Source: Helicobacter pylori (GTDB lineage Bacteria > Campylobacterota > Campylobacteria > Campylobacterales > Helicobacteraceae). From it: a stretch of 64,000 nucleotides of DNA. The notes below the pieces were generated by a model. The model saw nothing but the letters and a program-made list of their open reading frames with translations, was not told where the DNA came from and ran no database searches. Numbering within the stretch: the first letter of the stretch is position 1; each line of letters opens with the position of its first letter. Both the position numbers and the translations under genes were made by a program. Shown one piece after another: positions 57,248 through 64,000 of this stretch. The stretch spans positions 620,001-684,000 of the forward strand of contig NZ_CP011486.1 in NCBI RefSeq assembly GCF_001653455.1, given 5' to 3'.

Positions 57248-57748
57248 ATGTCAAAATACACACAAGAACAAATCAAAAATTTAGTAGAGGGGAGCTTGGA
57301 TTGGAACACGATCTTAAAAATGCTGAGCATGCCTAAAGATCATGAGAGATTTCAAATGTATTTGAATGTGTTGCAAGACAAGGTGGATTTTGATGACAAA
57401 ATAGTCTTACCTTTGGGGCCGCATTTATTTGTGGTGCAAAATCCTCAAAAAAAGTGGGAGATCAAATGTTCATGCGGTCATGCGTTTTGCACTCCAGAGG
57501 AAAATTGGAAATTGCATGCAAATATCTATGTGCGCGACACGGCAGAAAAAATGGAAGAGGTGTATCCTAAACTCTTAGCCAGCGATACTAACTGGCAAGT
57601 GTATCGGGAGTATATTTGTCCGGATTGCGGTATTCTTTTGGATGTGGAGGCACCGACTCCTTGGTATCCTGTGATCCATGATTTTGAGCCTGATATAGAG
57701 ACATTCTATAAAGATTGGCTAGGGATACAACCCCCAGAAAGACGCTAA
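57248..57748 (+). CDS. acxC: acetone carboxylase, zinc-binding small subunit
   Basis: The 166-residue subunit has CSCGHAFC and YICPDCGILLDVE, together a likely four-cysteine zinc site. The TPWYPVIHDFEPD-type end is characteristic. It is the last gene of acxABC. I prefer the ATG at 57248, seven bases after AAAGGAG; the ATG at 57242 lies too close. A hairpin AAGAGAC/GTCTCTT at 57770-57788 follows the stop, but it lacks a strong U-run. Confidence 0.92.
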   Translation: MSKYTQEQIKNLVEGSLDWNTILKMLSMPKDHERFQMYLNVLQDKVDFDDKIVLPLGPHLFVVQNPQKKWEIKCSCGHAFCTPEENWKLHANIYVRDTAEKMEEVYPKLLASDTNWQVYREYICPDCGILLDVEAPTPWYPVIHDFEPDIETFYKDWLGIQPPERR

Positions 57749-57952
57749 AATCGCTCAATCCTTTTTATGAAGAGACTTTATGTCTCTTTGGTGCATTAAA
57801 AAGCTTGGGTTATAACTTAACTCAAGCAAATTTTTCTTCAATCCCAACAAATTTAGCCACAAATTAGGACTTTTTCAAAATTTTAAGCTCTTTTTCTTTT
57901 TTTTTGATTTAATACTCGGTATAATCTTAATTCCACCTAACAAGGAAAAACT

Positions 57953-58144
57953 ATGAAAGTAACACAAGGCATCACTAACGACTTTTTTGCCCTAACAAAC
58001 ACGATATTTTCTATTCTTGTACACCAGCAAAACTACACTTGGGAAGAAGAAAATTGTGGAAAATTACTGCAAGATGTTGTCAATATCTCTAAAAATAAGA
58101 AAACGCATTTTATGGATTCTATCACTATACTTTCAATAAAATAA
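57953..58144 (+). CDS. small hypothetical protein
   Basis: A 63-residue soluble peptide (KVTQGITNDFFALTNTIFS at the start) with no known domain. AAGGA stands seven bases before the ATG and the following gene begins ten bases after its stop. The clean ribosome site supports translation. It may be the N-terminal relic of a larger gene, or a genuine small protein. Confidence 0.5.
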   Translation: MKVTQGITNDFFALTNTIFSILVHQQNYTWEEENCGKLLQDVVNISKNKKTHFMDSITILSIK

Positions 58145-58153
58145 AGGGTGTTT

Positions 58154-59182
58154 TTGACTAAAAAATTCATGTCTTGGATCGTGGTTATTGGGGCTTTAAT
58201 TTGCGTGCTTTTAGGGGTGTTTATCTTCTTTACTAGCATGTCGGTTAAAAAATCTTTAGCCGCTCATCTTAACGCTTATCTAGAGCAACGCCCAAACATC
58301 AAAGGCATGGGGATTACAGGCGTTCCCTTTGAATGTAAGGGGTTTTTTAAAATTGCATGCGTTTCTAAAGAAGTGAGTTTTTTAGATTCTCAAAACTCCC
58401 CTATTGCGGGTTTTAAAGATTTAAATATCAAACTCCATTCTTTAGATAAAAGCTCTCTTATCCTTTCTATCAATTCGCAAATCAAATCCCCTATTTTAGA
58501 ACAATCCATCCAGAAAAAAATAAATCAAATCCCTTTAAAAAACTTGAATAGCTTGTTGGAAAAAATCAAGCCCACGCGCTTGAACTGCTCTTTAAAATTC
58601 AACGCTTTAGACGAAAAAACCTTAAACGATAATTTAAAATGCGATTTGACTAATACCGACCATATCCTTTCTTACACTTTTTTTCAAGAGGGTTTAATGG
58701 AGATGCCAAAAAATCTCTCTCTTAAAACTCTTTTTAAAACCTTAAATTCCAAAGACGCTAAAGCCATAGAAGAGTTGCAAGACAAACTGCGTTTTTTAGC
58801 ACCAAAGTTAGGCGTTTCTATCCAAGCGCACCATTTTAAAAACCTTTTAGAAGCCTTTTACAACCAAAATAAAGAGAGTTTGGGCTTTTTTTCCCCCTAT
58901 TTTAGCTTGCGCGCTCAAACCCCTAGCGTTTCTTATGAAAGCGTGTTGACTTCTTTAGAAAAATATTTTATGGCTTTGTTCCAATCCCATTTTAAAGATG
59001 ATACAGAACTCCAACAAAATTTTAAAGAATTTTTACAAGCCTTTGTCTCTATGGCTAAAGATAAACAATCCCAGATCACTCTTAACGCCCAAATCAAAGA
59101 CAACACCAAGCTGACTTTTAACGCTTTGTTAGAAAGTCTTAGCACAAATTTCTTCAAATCGTATAAAATAAGCCATGAGTGA
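58154..59182 (+). CDS. membrane-anchored protein of unknown function
   Basis: A 342-residue protein with one N-terminal membrane helix (SWIVVIGALICVLLGVFIFF). The periplasmic part has a Cys pair in FECKGFFKIACVSKE and long amphipathic segments. No domain is recognised. The start is taken as TTG at 58154 with AAGG six bases upstream; GTG at 58148 is possible. It overlaps dgkA by eight bases and so is probably co-transcribed with dgkA and gyrA. Confidence 0.75.
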   Translation: MTKKFMSWIVVIGALICVLLGVFIFFTSMSVKKSLAAHLNAYLEQRPNIKGMGITGVPFECKGFFKIACVSKEVSFLDSQNSPIAGFKDLNIKLHSLDKSSLILSINSQIKSPILEQSIQKKINQIPLKNLNSLLEKIKPTRLNCSLKFNALDEKTLNDNLKCDLTNTDHILSYTFFQEGLMEMPKNLSLKTLFKTLNSKDAKAIEELQDKLRFLAPKLGVSIQAHHFKNLLEAFYNQNKESLGFFSPYFSLRAQTPSVSYESVLTSLEKYFMALFQSHFKDDTELQQNFKEFLQAFVSMAKDKQSQITLNAQIKDNTKLTFNALLESLSTNFFKSYKISHE

Positions 59183-59561
59183 TTTCAAAGTCCCTCCTAA
59201 AGCTAAAGGGTTTAAACGCCTTTTTAAAGCCCTTTTTTATTCTAAAGACGGGCTTAAATGCGCATGGATTGAAGAGAGCGCGTTCAGACAAATTATCATT
59301 TTGGCTCTTTTTTGCATCATTTTGGCGAGCTGTCTAGCCAAAGATTTTTTAGAATGGGGGCTATTGATTACGCCTTGTTTTTTATCGGTGATTATTGAAT
59401 TAATTAATAGCTCTATTGAAAAGGCTGTGGATTTCACAGGCACAGAGTTCCACCCCTTAGCTAAAAAGGCCAAAGACATAGCCAGTTCAGCCCAGTTGGT
59501 AGGGCTTATTTTTTGGGCTTTGATTTGGGGGCGTTATCTTTTAACGCTTTATTTGAAGTAA
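59175..59561 (+). CDS. dgkA: diacylglycerol kinase
   Basis: DgkA phosphorylates diacylglycerol to phosphatidic acid, recycling lipid from envelope phosphoglycerol transfer. The 128-residue protein has three membrane helices and the family core ELINSSIEKAVDF, with the conserved Glu and Asn-Ser. It sits in the inner membrane. Its ATG lies eight bases inside the previous gene; gyrA follows 19 bases downstream. Confidence 0.93.
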   Translation: MSDFKVPPKAKGFKRLFKALFYSKDGLKCAWIEESAFRQIIILALFCIILASCLAKDFLEWGLLITPCFLSVIIELINSSIEKAVDFTGTEFHPLAKKAKDIASSAQLVGLIFWALIWGRYLLTLYLK

Positions 59562-59580
59562 TTAAATTTTAGGGAGACAC

Positions 59581-62073
59581 ATGCAAGATCATTTAGTCAA
59601 TGAAACAAAAAATATTGTAGAAGTGGGGATTGATTCTTCTATTGAAGAGAGTTATTTGGCTTATTCTATGAGCGTGATCATAGGGCGTGCTTTACCGGAC
59701 GCTAGAGATGGTTTAAAGCCTGTGCATAGGCGTATTTTGTATGCGATGCATGAATTAGGCCTTACTTCCAAAGTCGCTTATAAAAAAAGCGCTAGGATTG
59801 TGGGTGATGTGATTGGTAAATACCACCCCCATGGCGATAGCGCGGTTTATGATGCGCTAGTGAGAATGGCGCAAGATTTTTCCATGCGTTTGGAATTGGT
59901 GGATGGGCAAGGAAACTTTGGCTCTATTGATGGCGATAACGCTGCGGCGATGCGTTACACTGAAGCCAGAATGACTAAGGCGAGCGAAGAAATTTTAAGG
60001 GATATTGATAAAGACACCATAGATTTTGTGCCTAATTACGATGACACTTTAAAAGAGCCGGATATTTTACCAAGCCGTCTGCCTAACCTTTTAGTCAATG
60101 GCGCTAATGGGATTGCCGTAGGGATGGCGACTTCTATACCCCCTCACAGGATTGATGAAATCATAGACGCTTTAGTGCATGTTTTAGAAAACCCCAACGC
60201 TGAATTGAATGAAGTTTTGGAATTTGTTATGGGGCCTGACTTTCCCACCGGTGGGATCATCTATGGTAAGGCAGGGATTGTTGAAGCCTATAAAACAGGG
60301 CGAGGGCGCGTGAAAGTGAGGGCCAAAGTGCATGTGGAAAAGACAAAACATAAAGAGGTTATCGTTTTAGATGAAATGCCTTTCCAAACCAATAAAGCCA
60401 AATTAGTGGAACAAATCAGCGATCTAGCGCGAGAAAAACAAATTGAAGGCATTAGCGAAGTGCGCGATGAAAGCGATAGGGAGGGCATTAGAGTGGTGAT
60501 TGAGTTAAAAAGAGATGCAATGAGCGAAATTGTCTTAAACCATCTCTACAAACTCACCGCCATGGAAACCACTTTTAGCATCATTTTACTAGCGATTTAT
60601 AACAAAGAGCCTAAAATTTTCACGCTTTTAGAGTTGTTGCACCTTTTCTTAAACCACAGAAAAACCATTATCATAAGGCGTACGATTTTTGAATTAGAAA
60701 AGGCTAAAGCCAGAGCGCACATTTTAGAGGGTTATTTGATCGCACTGGATAATATTGATGAAATCGTGCAGCTCATTAAAACGAGCGAAAGTCCCGAAAT
60801 GGCTAAAAACGCCCTAATGGAGCGTTTCACTTTGAGCGAAATCCAAAGCAAGGCCATTTTAGAAATGCGTTTGCAACGCTTAACAGGCCTTGAAAGGGAT
60901 AAGATCAAAGAAGAATACCAAAACTTGCTAGAGCTTATTGAGGAACTCAATGGCATTTTAAAGAGCGAAGATCGCTTGAATGAGGTCGTTAAAACAGAGC
61001 TTTTAGAAGTCAAAGAGCAATTTTCTTCTCCAAGGCGCACTGAAATTCAAGAATCTTATGAAAATATTGACATAGAGGATTTGATCGCTAATGAGCCTAT
61101 GGTCGTGAGCATGAGCTATAAAGGCTATGTGAAAAGAGTGGATTTAAAAGTCTATGAAAGGCAAAATCGTGGCGGTAAGGGCAAGCTTTCAGGCAGCACT
61201 TATGAAGACGATTTTATTGAAAGCTTTTTTGTGGCTAACACGCATGATATTTTGCTCTTTATTACCAATAAGGGTCAATTGTATCATTTGAAAGTCTATA
61301 AAATCCCAGAAGCGAACCGGATCGCTATGGGTAAAGCTATTGTGAATTTAATCTCGCTCGCTCCGGATGAAAAAATCATGGCGACTCTAAGCACTAAAGA
61401 TTTTAGCGATGAACGCTCTTTGGCTTTCTTCACAAAAAATGGGGTGGTCAAACGCACCAATTTGAGCGAATTTGGGAGCAACAGGAGTTGTGGTATCAGA
61501 GCGATTGTTTTAGATGAAGATGACGAATTGGTTAGCGCAAAAATAGTGGATAAAAACTCTAAGCATTTGCTCATCGCATCGCATTCTGGAACTTTCATTA
61601 AATTCCCTTTAGAAAATGTGCGCGAAATGGGAAGAAGCGCTCATGGGGTTAGGGGCATTAAATTGAATGAAAATGATTTTGTTGTCAGCGCGGTCGTTGT
61701 TAGCGATGATAGCAACAAGCTTTTGAGCGTGAGTGAAAACGGGCTTGGCAAGCAAACCTTAGCCGAAGCGTATAGAAAGCAAAATCGTGGGGGTAAGGGA
61801 GTCATTGGCATGAAACTCAATAAAAAAACCGGTAATCTAGTGAGCGTTATCAGCGTAGATGATGAAAACCTAGATCTCATGATCCTTACTGCGAGCGCGA
61901 AAATGATTAGGGTTTCTATTAAAGATATTAGAGAAACCGGAAGAAATGCCAGTGGGGTAAAGCTCATAAACACCGCTGATAAAGTCGTGTATGTCAATTC
62001 TTGCCCTAAAGAAGAAGAGCCAGAAAATTTAGAAACCCCTCCTGCACAAAAACCACAAAATTTGTTTGAGTGA
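59581..62073 (+). CDS. gyrA: DNA gyrase subunit A
   Basis: GyrA breaks and rejoins DNA in gyrase. The 830-residue protein has the catalytic Tyr126 in [10 protein letters not shown], the N-terminal breakage domain and six C-terminal beta-pinwheel blades with the GyrA-box-like QNRGGKG at two sites (the second as [12 protein letters not shown]). The quinolone region reads [18 protein letters not shown]. Position 87 is Ser and 91 is Asp. Asp91 is wild type; H. pylori usually has Asn or Thr at 87, and Ser is the residue in E. coli position 83, so resistance is not indicated. Confidence 0.97.
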   Translation: MQDHLVNETKNIVEVGIDSSIEESYLAYSMSVIIGRALPDARDGLKPVHRRILYAMHELGLTSKVAYKKSARIVGDVIGKYHPHGDSAVYDALVRMAQDFSMRLELVDGQGNFGSIDGDNAAAMRYTEARMTKASEEILRDIDKDTIDFVPNYDDTLKEPDILPSRLPNLLVNGANGIAVGMATSIPPHRIDEIIDALVHVLENPNAELNEVLEFVMGPDFPTGGIIYGKAGIVEAYKTGRGRVKVRAKVHVEKTKHKEVIVLDEMPFQTNKAKLVEQISDLAREKQIEGISEVRDESDREGIRVVIELKRDAMSEIVLNHLYKLTAMETTFSIILLAIYNKEPKIFTLLELLHLFLNHRKTIIIRRTIFELEKAKARAHILEGYLIALDNIDEIVQLIKTSESPEMAKNALMERFTLSEIQSKAILEMRLQRLTGLERDKIKEEYQNLLELIEELNGILKSEDRLNEVVKTELLEVKEQFSSPRRTEIQESYENIDIEDLIANEPMVVSMSYKGYVKRVDLKVYERQNRGGKGKLSGSTYEDDFIESFFVANTHDILLFITNKGQLYHLKVYKIPEANRIAMGKAIVNLISLAPDEKIMATLSTKDFSDERSLAFFTKNGVVKRTNLSEFGSNRSCGIRAIVLDEDDELVSAKIVDKNSKHLLIASHSGTFIKFPLENVREMGRSAHGVRGIKLNENDFVVSAVVVSDDSNKLLSVSENGLGKQTLAEAYRKQNRGGKGVIGMKLNKKTGNLVSVISVDDENLDLMILTASAKMIRVSIKDIRETGRNASGVKLINTADKVVYVNSCPKEEEPENLETPPAQKPQNLFE

Positions 62074-62546
62074 TGCGTTTTCTTTTATTCTTGTGTCCTT
62101 TATTTTATTTTTTAGGGGCTTTTTTGCATGCTTTTAGCCCCCTAGAAGATCAAGAATTTTTAATTTCGTACCGCTTGAAAATCGTTGATTCTAGAGTGAT
62201 GGGCGAAGAGTATTTTGTCTCTAAACCCATCGTTAGCCGCATTCAAACAGCCCCCTATGTTTTAGACTATCATTGCTCCATCACCACCCACAACTTGCCC
62301 AATTTGAAAGACCCCCTACTTAAAACGCAATTAGAGCGCTTCCTTTTAGAAATAGCGTTAAAAAAGGAAAAAGAGCAAGTCATTGATTGCATTTTAAAAA
62401 GCCAAGTCGCTATCACGCACTATGATCGCAGTTATAAAAATGGCACGACCACCACAAGCATTCTTAACCTCAAAGCCTTAAGCGTTAAAGCGAGTTTAGT
62501 GGGGGATGCACTGTCTTTAGATATTTTTAGAAAGGAAGAAGAATGA
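62073..62546 (+). CDS. small secreted protein of unknown function
   Basis: The 157-residue protein has a signal peptide ([20 protein letters not shown]). Two Cys (YHCSITTHN and VIDCILKSQV) could form a disulfide in the periplasm. The ATG at 62073 overlaps the gyrA stop (TGATG); a GTG lies one codon earlier. No domain recognised. It overlaps flgR by four bases and so is translated with it, which hints at a link with flagellar or envelope function but proves none. Confidence 0.8.
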   Translation: MRFLLFLCPLFYFLGAFLHAFSPLEDQEFLISYRLKIVDSRVMGEEYFVSKPIVSRIQTAPYVLDYHCSITTHNLPNLKDPLLKTQLERFLLEIALKKEKEQVIDCILKSQVAITHYDRSYKNGTTTTSILNLKALSVKASLVGDALSLDIFRKEEE

Positions 62547-63688
62547 AAATCGCTATTGTAGAAGATGATATTAACATGCGTAAAAGCCTGGAGCTTTTTT
62601 TTGAGCTTCAAGATGATTTAGAGATTGTGAGTTTTAAAAACCCTAAAGACGCGCTAGCGAAACTTGATGAAAGCTTTGATTTAGTCATTACAGATATTAA
62701 CATGCCCCATATGGACGGCTTGGAATTTTTACGCCTTTTAGAAGGCAAGTATGAATCCATTGTGATTACCGGTAATGCAACCTTAAATAAAGCCATTGAT
62801 TCCATTCGTTTGGGCGTGAAAGACTTTTTCCAAAAACCTTTTAAACCAGAATTGCTGTTAGAATCCATTTATCGCACCAAAAAAGTTTTAGAATTTCAAA
62901 AAAAACACCCTTTAGAAAAACCTTTAAAAAAACCACACAAACACAGCTTTTTAGCCACTTCAAAAGCGTTAGAAGAGAGCAAACGGCAAGCCCTAAAAGT
63001 CGCAAGCACAGACGCTAATGTCATGCTATTAGGCGAAAGCGGGGTGGGTAAGGAAGTCTTTGCTCATTTTATCCACCAACATTCCCAGCGCTCTAAACAC
63101 CCTTTTGTTGCAATCAACATGTCCGCTATCCCAGAGCATTTATTAGAAAGCGAGCTTTTTGGGTATCAAAAAGGTGCGTTCACGGACGCCACAGCTCCTA
63201 AAATGGGGCTTTTTGAAAGCGCGAATAAAGGCACGATCTTTTTAGATGAAATCGCTGAAATGCCCCTTCAATTGCAAAGCAAGCTTTTAAGAGTGGTTCA
63301 AGAAAAAGAAATCACACGCCTTGGCGATAATAAGAGTGTTAAAATTGATGCGCGCTTCATTTCAGCCACCAACGCTAACATGAAAGAAAAAATCGCTTCA
63401 AAAGAATTTAGAGAAGATTTGTTTTTCCGCTTGCAAATTGTGCCTATAACCATCGCGCCCTTGAGAGAGAGGACAGAAGAGATTTTACCCATTGCTGAAA
63501 TCAAGCTTAAAGAAGTGTGCGATGCGTATCATTTAGGGGAAAAATCTTTTTCAAAAAACGCCGCAAAACGCCTTTTGGAATACTCTTGGCATGGGAATGT
63601 GCGAGAGCTTTTAGGCGTAGTGGAAAGGGCAGCGATTTTAAGTGAAGAAAAAGAAATAAAAGAGAAAGATTTGTTTTTGGAAAGGTAG
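62543..63688 (+). CDS. flgR: sigma-54 activator FlgR (NtrC-like, no DNA-binding domain)
   Basis: FlgR activates sigma-54 flagellar genes after phosphorylation by FlgS. The 381-residue protein has a receiver domain with Asp51 in LVITDINMPHMDGL and a conserved Lys in FFQKPFKPE. The AAA+ domain follows with Walker A LLGESGVGKEVF, the substrate loop GAFTDATAPK, and GTIFLDEIAEMPLQLQSKLL. The GAFTGA motif is GAFTDA here. The protein ends soon after YSWHGNVRELLGVVERAAIL, without a C-terminal helix-turn-helix. Lack of the DNA-binding domain is known for H. pylori FlgR. The ATG overlaps the previous stop. Confidence 0.95.
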   Translation: MKIAIVEDDINMRKSLELFFELQDDLEIVSFKNPKDALAKLDESFDLVITDINMPHMDGLEFLRLLEGKYESIVITGNATLNKAIDSIRLGVKDFFQKPFKPELLLESIYRTKKVLEFQKKHPLEKPLKKPHKHSFLATSKALEESKRQALKVASTDANVMLLGESGVGKEVFAHFIHQHSQRSKHPFVAINMSAIPEHLLESELFGYQKGAFTDATAPKMGLFESANKGTIFLDEIAEMPLQLQSKLLRVVQEKEITRLGDNKSVKIDARFISATNANMKEKIASKEFREDLFFRLQIVPITIAPLRERTEEILPIAEIKLKEVCDAYHLGEKSFSKNAAKRLLEYSWHGNVRELLGVVERAAILSEEKEIKEKDLFLER

Positions 63689-63822
63689 TTTGTAAAACTT
63701 CTTTATAATAATTCATGAAGTTATTAAAAAAGCATTTATTAGAAACGCTTGATTTGGGAGTTTTGCTTAAAGGGATTTAAAAAGAGATTTAAAGATAAAA
63801 GTTCAATTAATGGGGAGTTTTT

Positions 63823-64000
63823 ATGTTAGCGAATGATTTTATGGTTAAGCAATTAAAAAACAAGGAGTTGCATGGTTTGTTGTGCAACAAATTGAGTAAA
63901 AGAGTGGATAGGTTTGGCTATAGAGTGATTGGTGTTGGAGTGGATAAAGAGACTAACGAAGTGGTTGTTCAATTGGATAAGGAAACGATTGTTAGATTGG
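63823..64000 (+). CDS. hypothetical protein, N-terminal part
   Basis: The frame runs past the right edge of the window; the first 59 codons are visible (LANDFMVKQLKNKELHGLL...). GGGGAG precedes the ATG by six bases. Sequence is charged with no membrane segment, and no domain is recognised. A good RBS and a preceding 134-base gap point to a separate gene after flgR. Confidence 0.7.
   Translation, partial: MLANDFMVKQLKNKELHGLLCNKLSKRVDRFGYRVIGVGVDKETNEVVVQLDKETIVRL

Noticed and set aside
57770-57788. Strong terminator after acxC
   Set aside because: The AAGAGAC/GTCTCTT stem is good, but only two T follow it, so it is not a convincing rho-independent signal.
1-64000. CRISPR arrays, tRNA and rRNA genes
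   Set aside because: No regularly spaced repeats, cloverleaf-type sequences or rRNA signatures were seen on either strand by eye.

Overview
The window is a chromosomal segment of Helicobacter pylori. Gene content and order match, from memory, the HP0646-HP0704 stretch of strain 26695 numbering: galU, murA, aspA, fucT, serB, pfr, mqnE, bamA, mqnC, ymxG, gatB, rnhA, rnc, aroC, hemN, aspB, xerH, ogt, nrdA, glmU, fliP, fecA1, feoB, thiolase/scoAB/atoE, lpxR, acxABC, dgkA, gyrA and flgR. Low GC, TATAAT-like -10 boxes without clear -35 boxes, many GTG/TTG starts and many homopolymer runs also fit. No strain could be identified and no database was searched. I saw no tRNA, rRNA or CRISPR array.

Layout. 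1-6.7 kb: the end of galU, then murA, aspA and a small gene, followed by an accessory replacement. A class II-like Fic-domain gene lies tail to tail with a fucosyltransferase gene cut down to its first 153 codons. Then serB and the ferritin gene pfr run leftwards. 7-22.4 kb: a dense rightward housekeeping run. The two radical-SAM futalosine menaquinone enzymes flank bamA, followed by an inactive-type M16 peptidase, gatB, a SurA-like chaperone, a LapB-like TPR protein, rnhA-rnc-aroC, hemN and a CCG-domain oxidoreductase. 22.4-26.4 kb: a defence-type island holding an IS200/IS605-type right-end remnant without transposase, a type ISP restriction enzyme gene that has lost its middle by internal deletion, and an intact 826-residue SIR2-domain protein translationally coupled to that remnant.

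26.4-31 kb: an outer membrane protein, aspB, a dif-like site (difH), a frameshifted gene of unknown function and xerH; the chromosome dimer resolution gene and its probable site lie about 1.1 kb apart. 31-43.7 kb: mostly leftward genes for DNA repair, sulfite-exporter-like transport, a sugar oxidoreductase, ribonucleotide reductase and glmU. The flagellar export gene fliP runs rightwards. The iron genes fecA1 and feoB follow, each behind a Fur-like AT-rich promoter. 43.8-47.2 kb: a complete restriction-modification pair inserted at the 3' end of a DnaQ-like exonuclease gene and flanked by a 400-bp direct repeat made from that gene.

47.5-57.8 kb: a ketone-use island. Acetone carboxylase (acxABC) makes acetoacetate, AtoE may import it, ScoAB activates it with succinyl-CoA, and the thiolase splits it to acetyl-CoA; the lipid A deacylase gene lpxR lies inside the block. 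58-64 kb: a membrane-anchored protein, dgkA, gyrA, a small secreted protein, the sigma-54 activator flgR without a DNA-binding domain, and the start of another gene.

The strongest candidates for uncommon biology are the SIR2 protein beside the collapsed ISP enzyme, the Fic/fucT replacement, the R-M insertion with long target duplication, the orphan IS605-type hairpin array and the difH-proximal broken gene.
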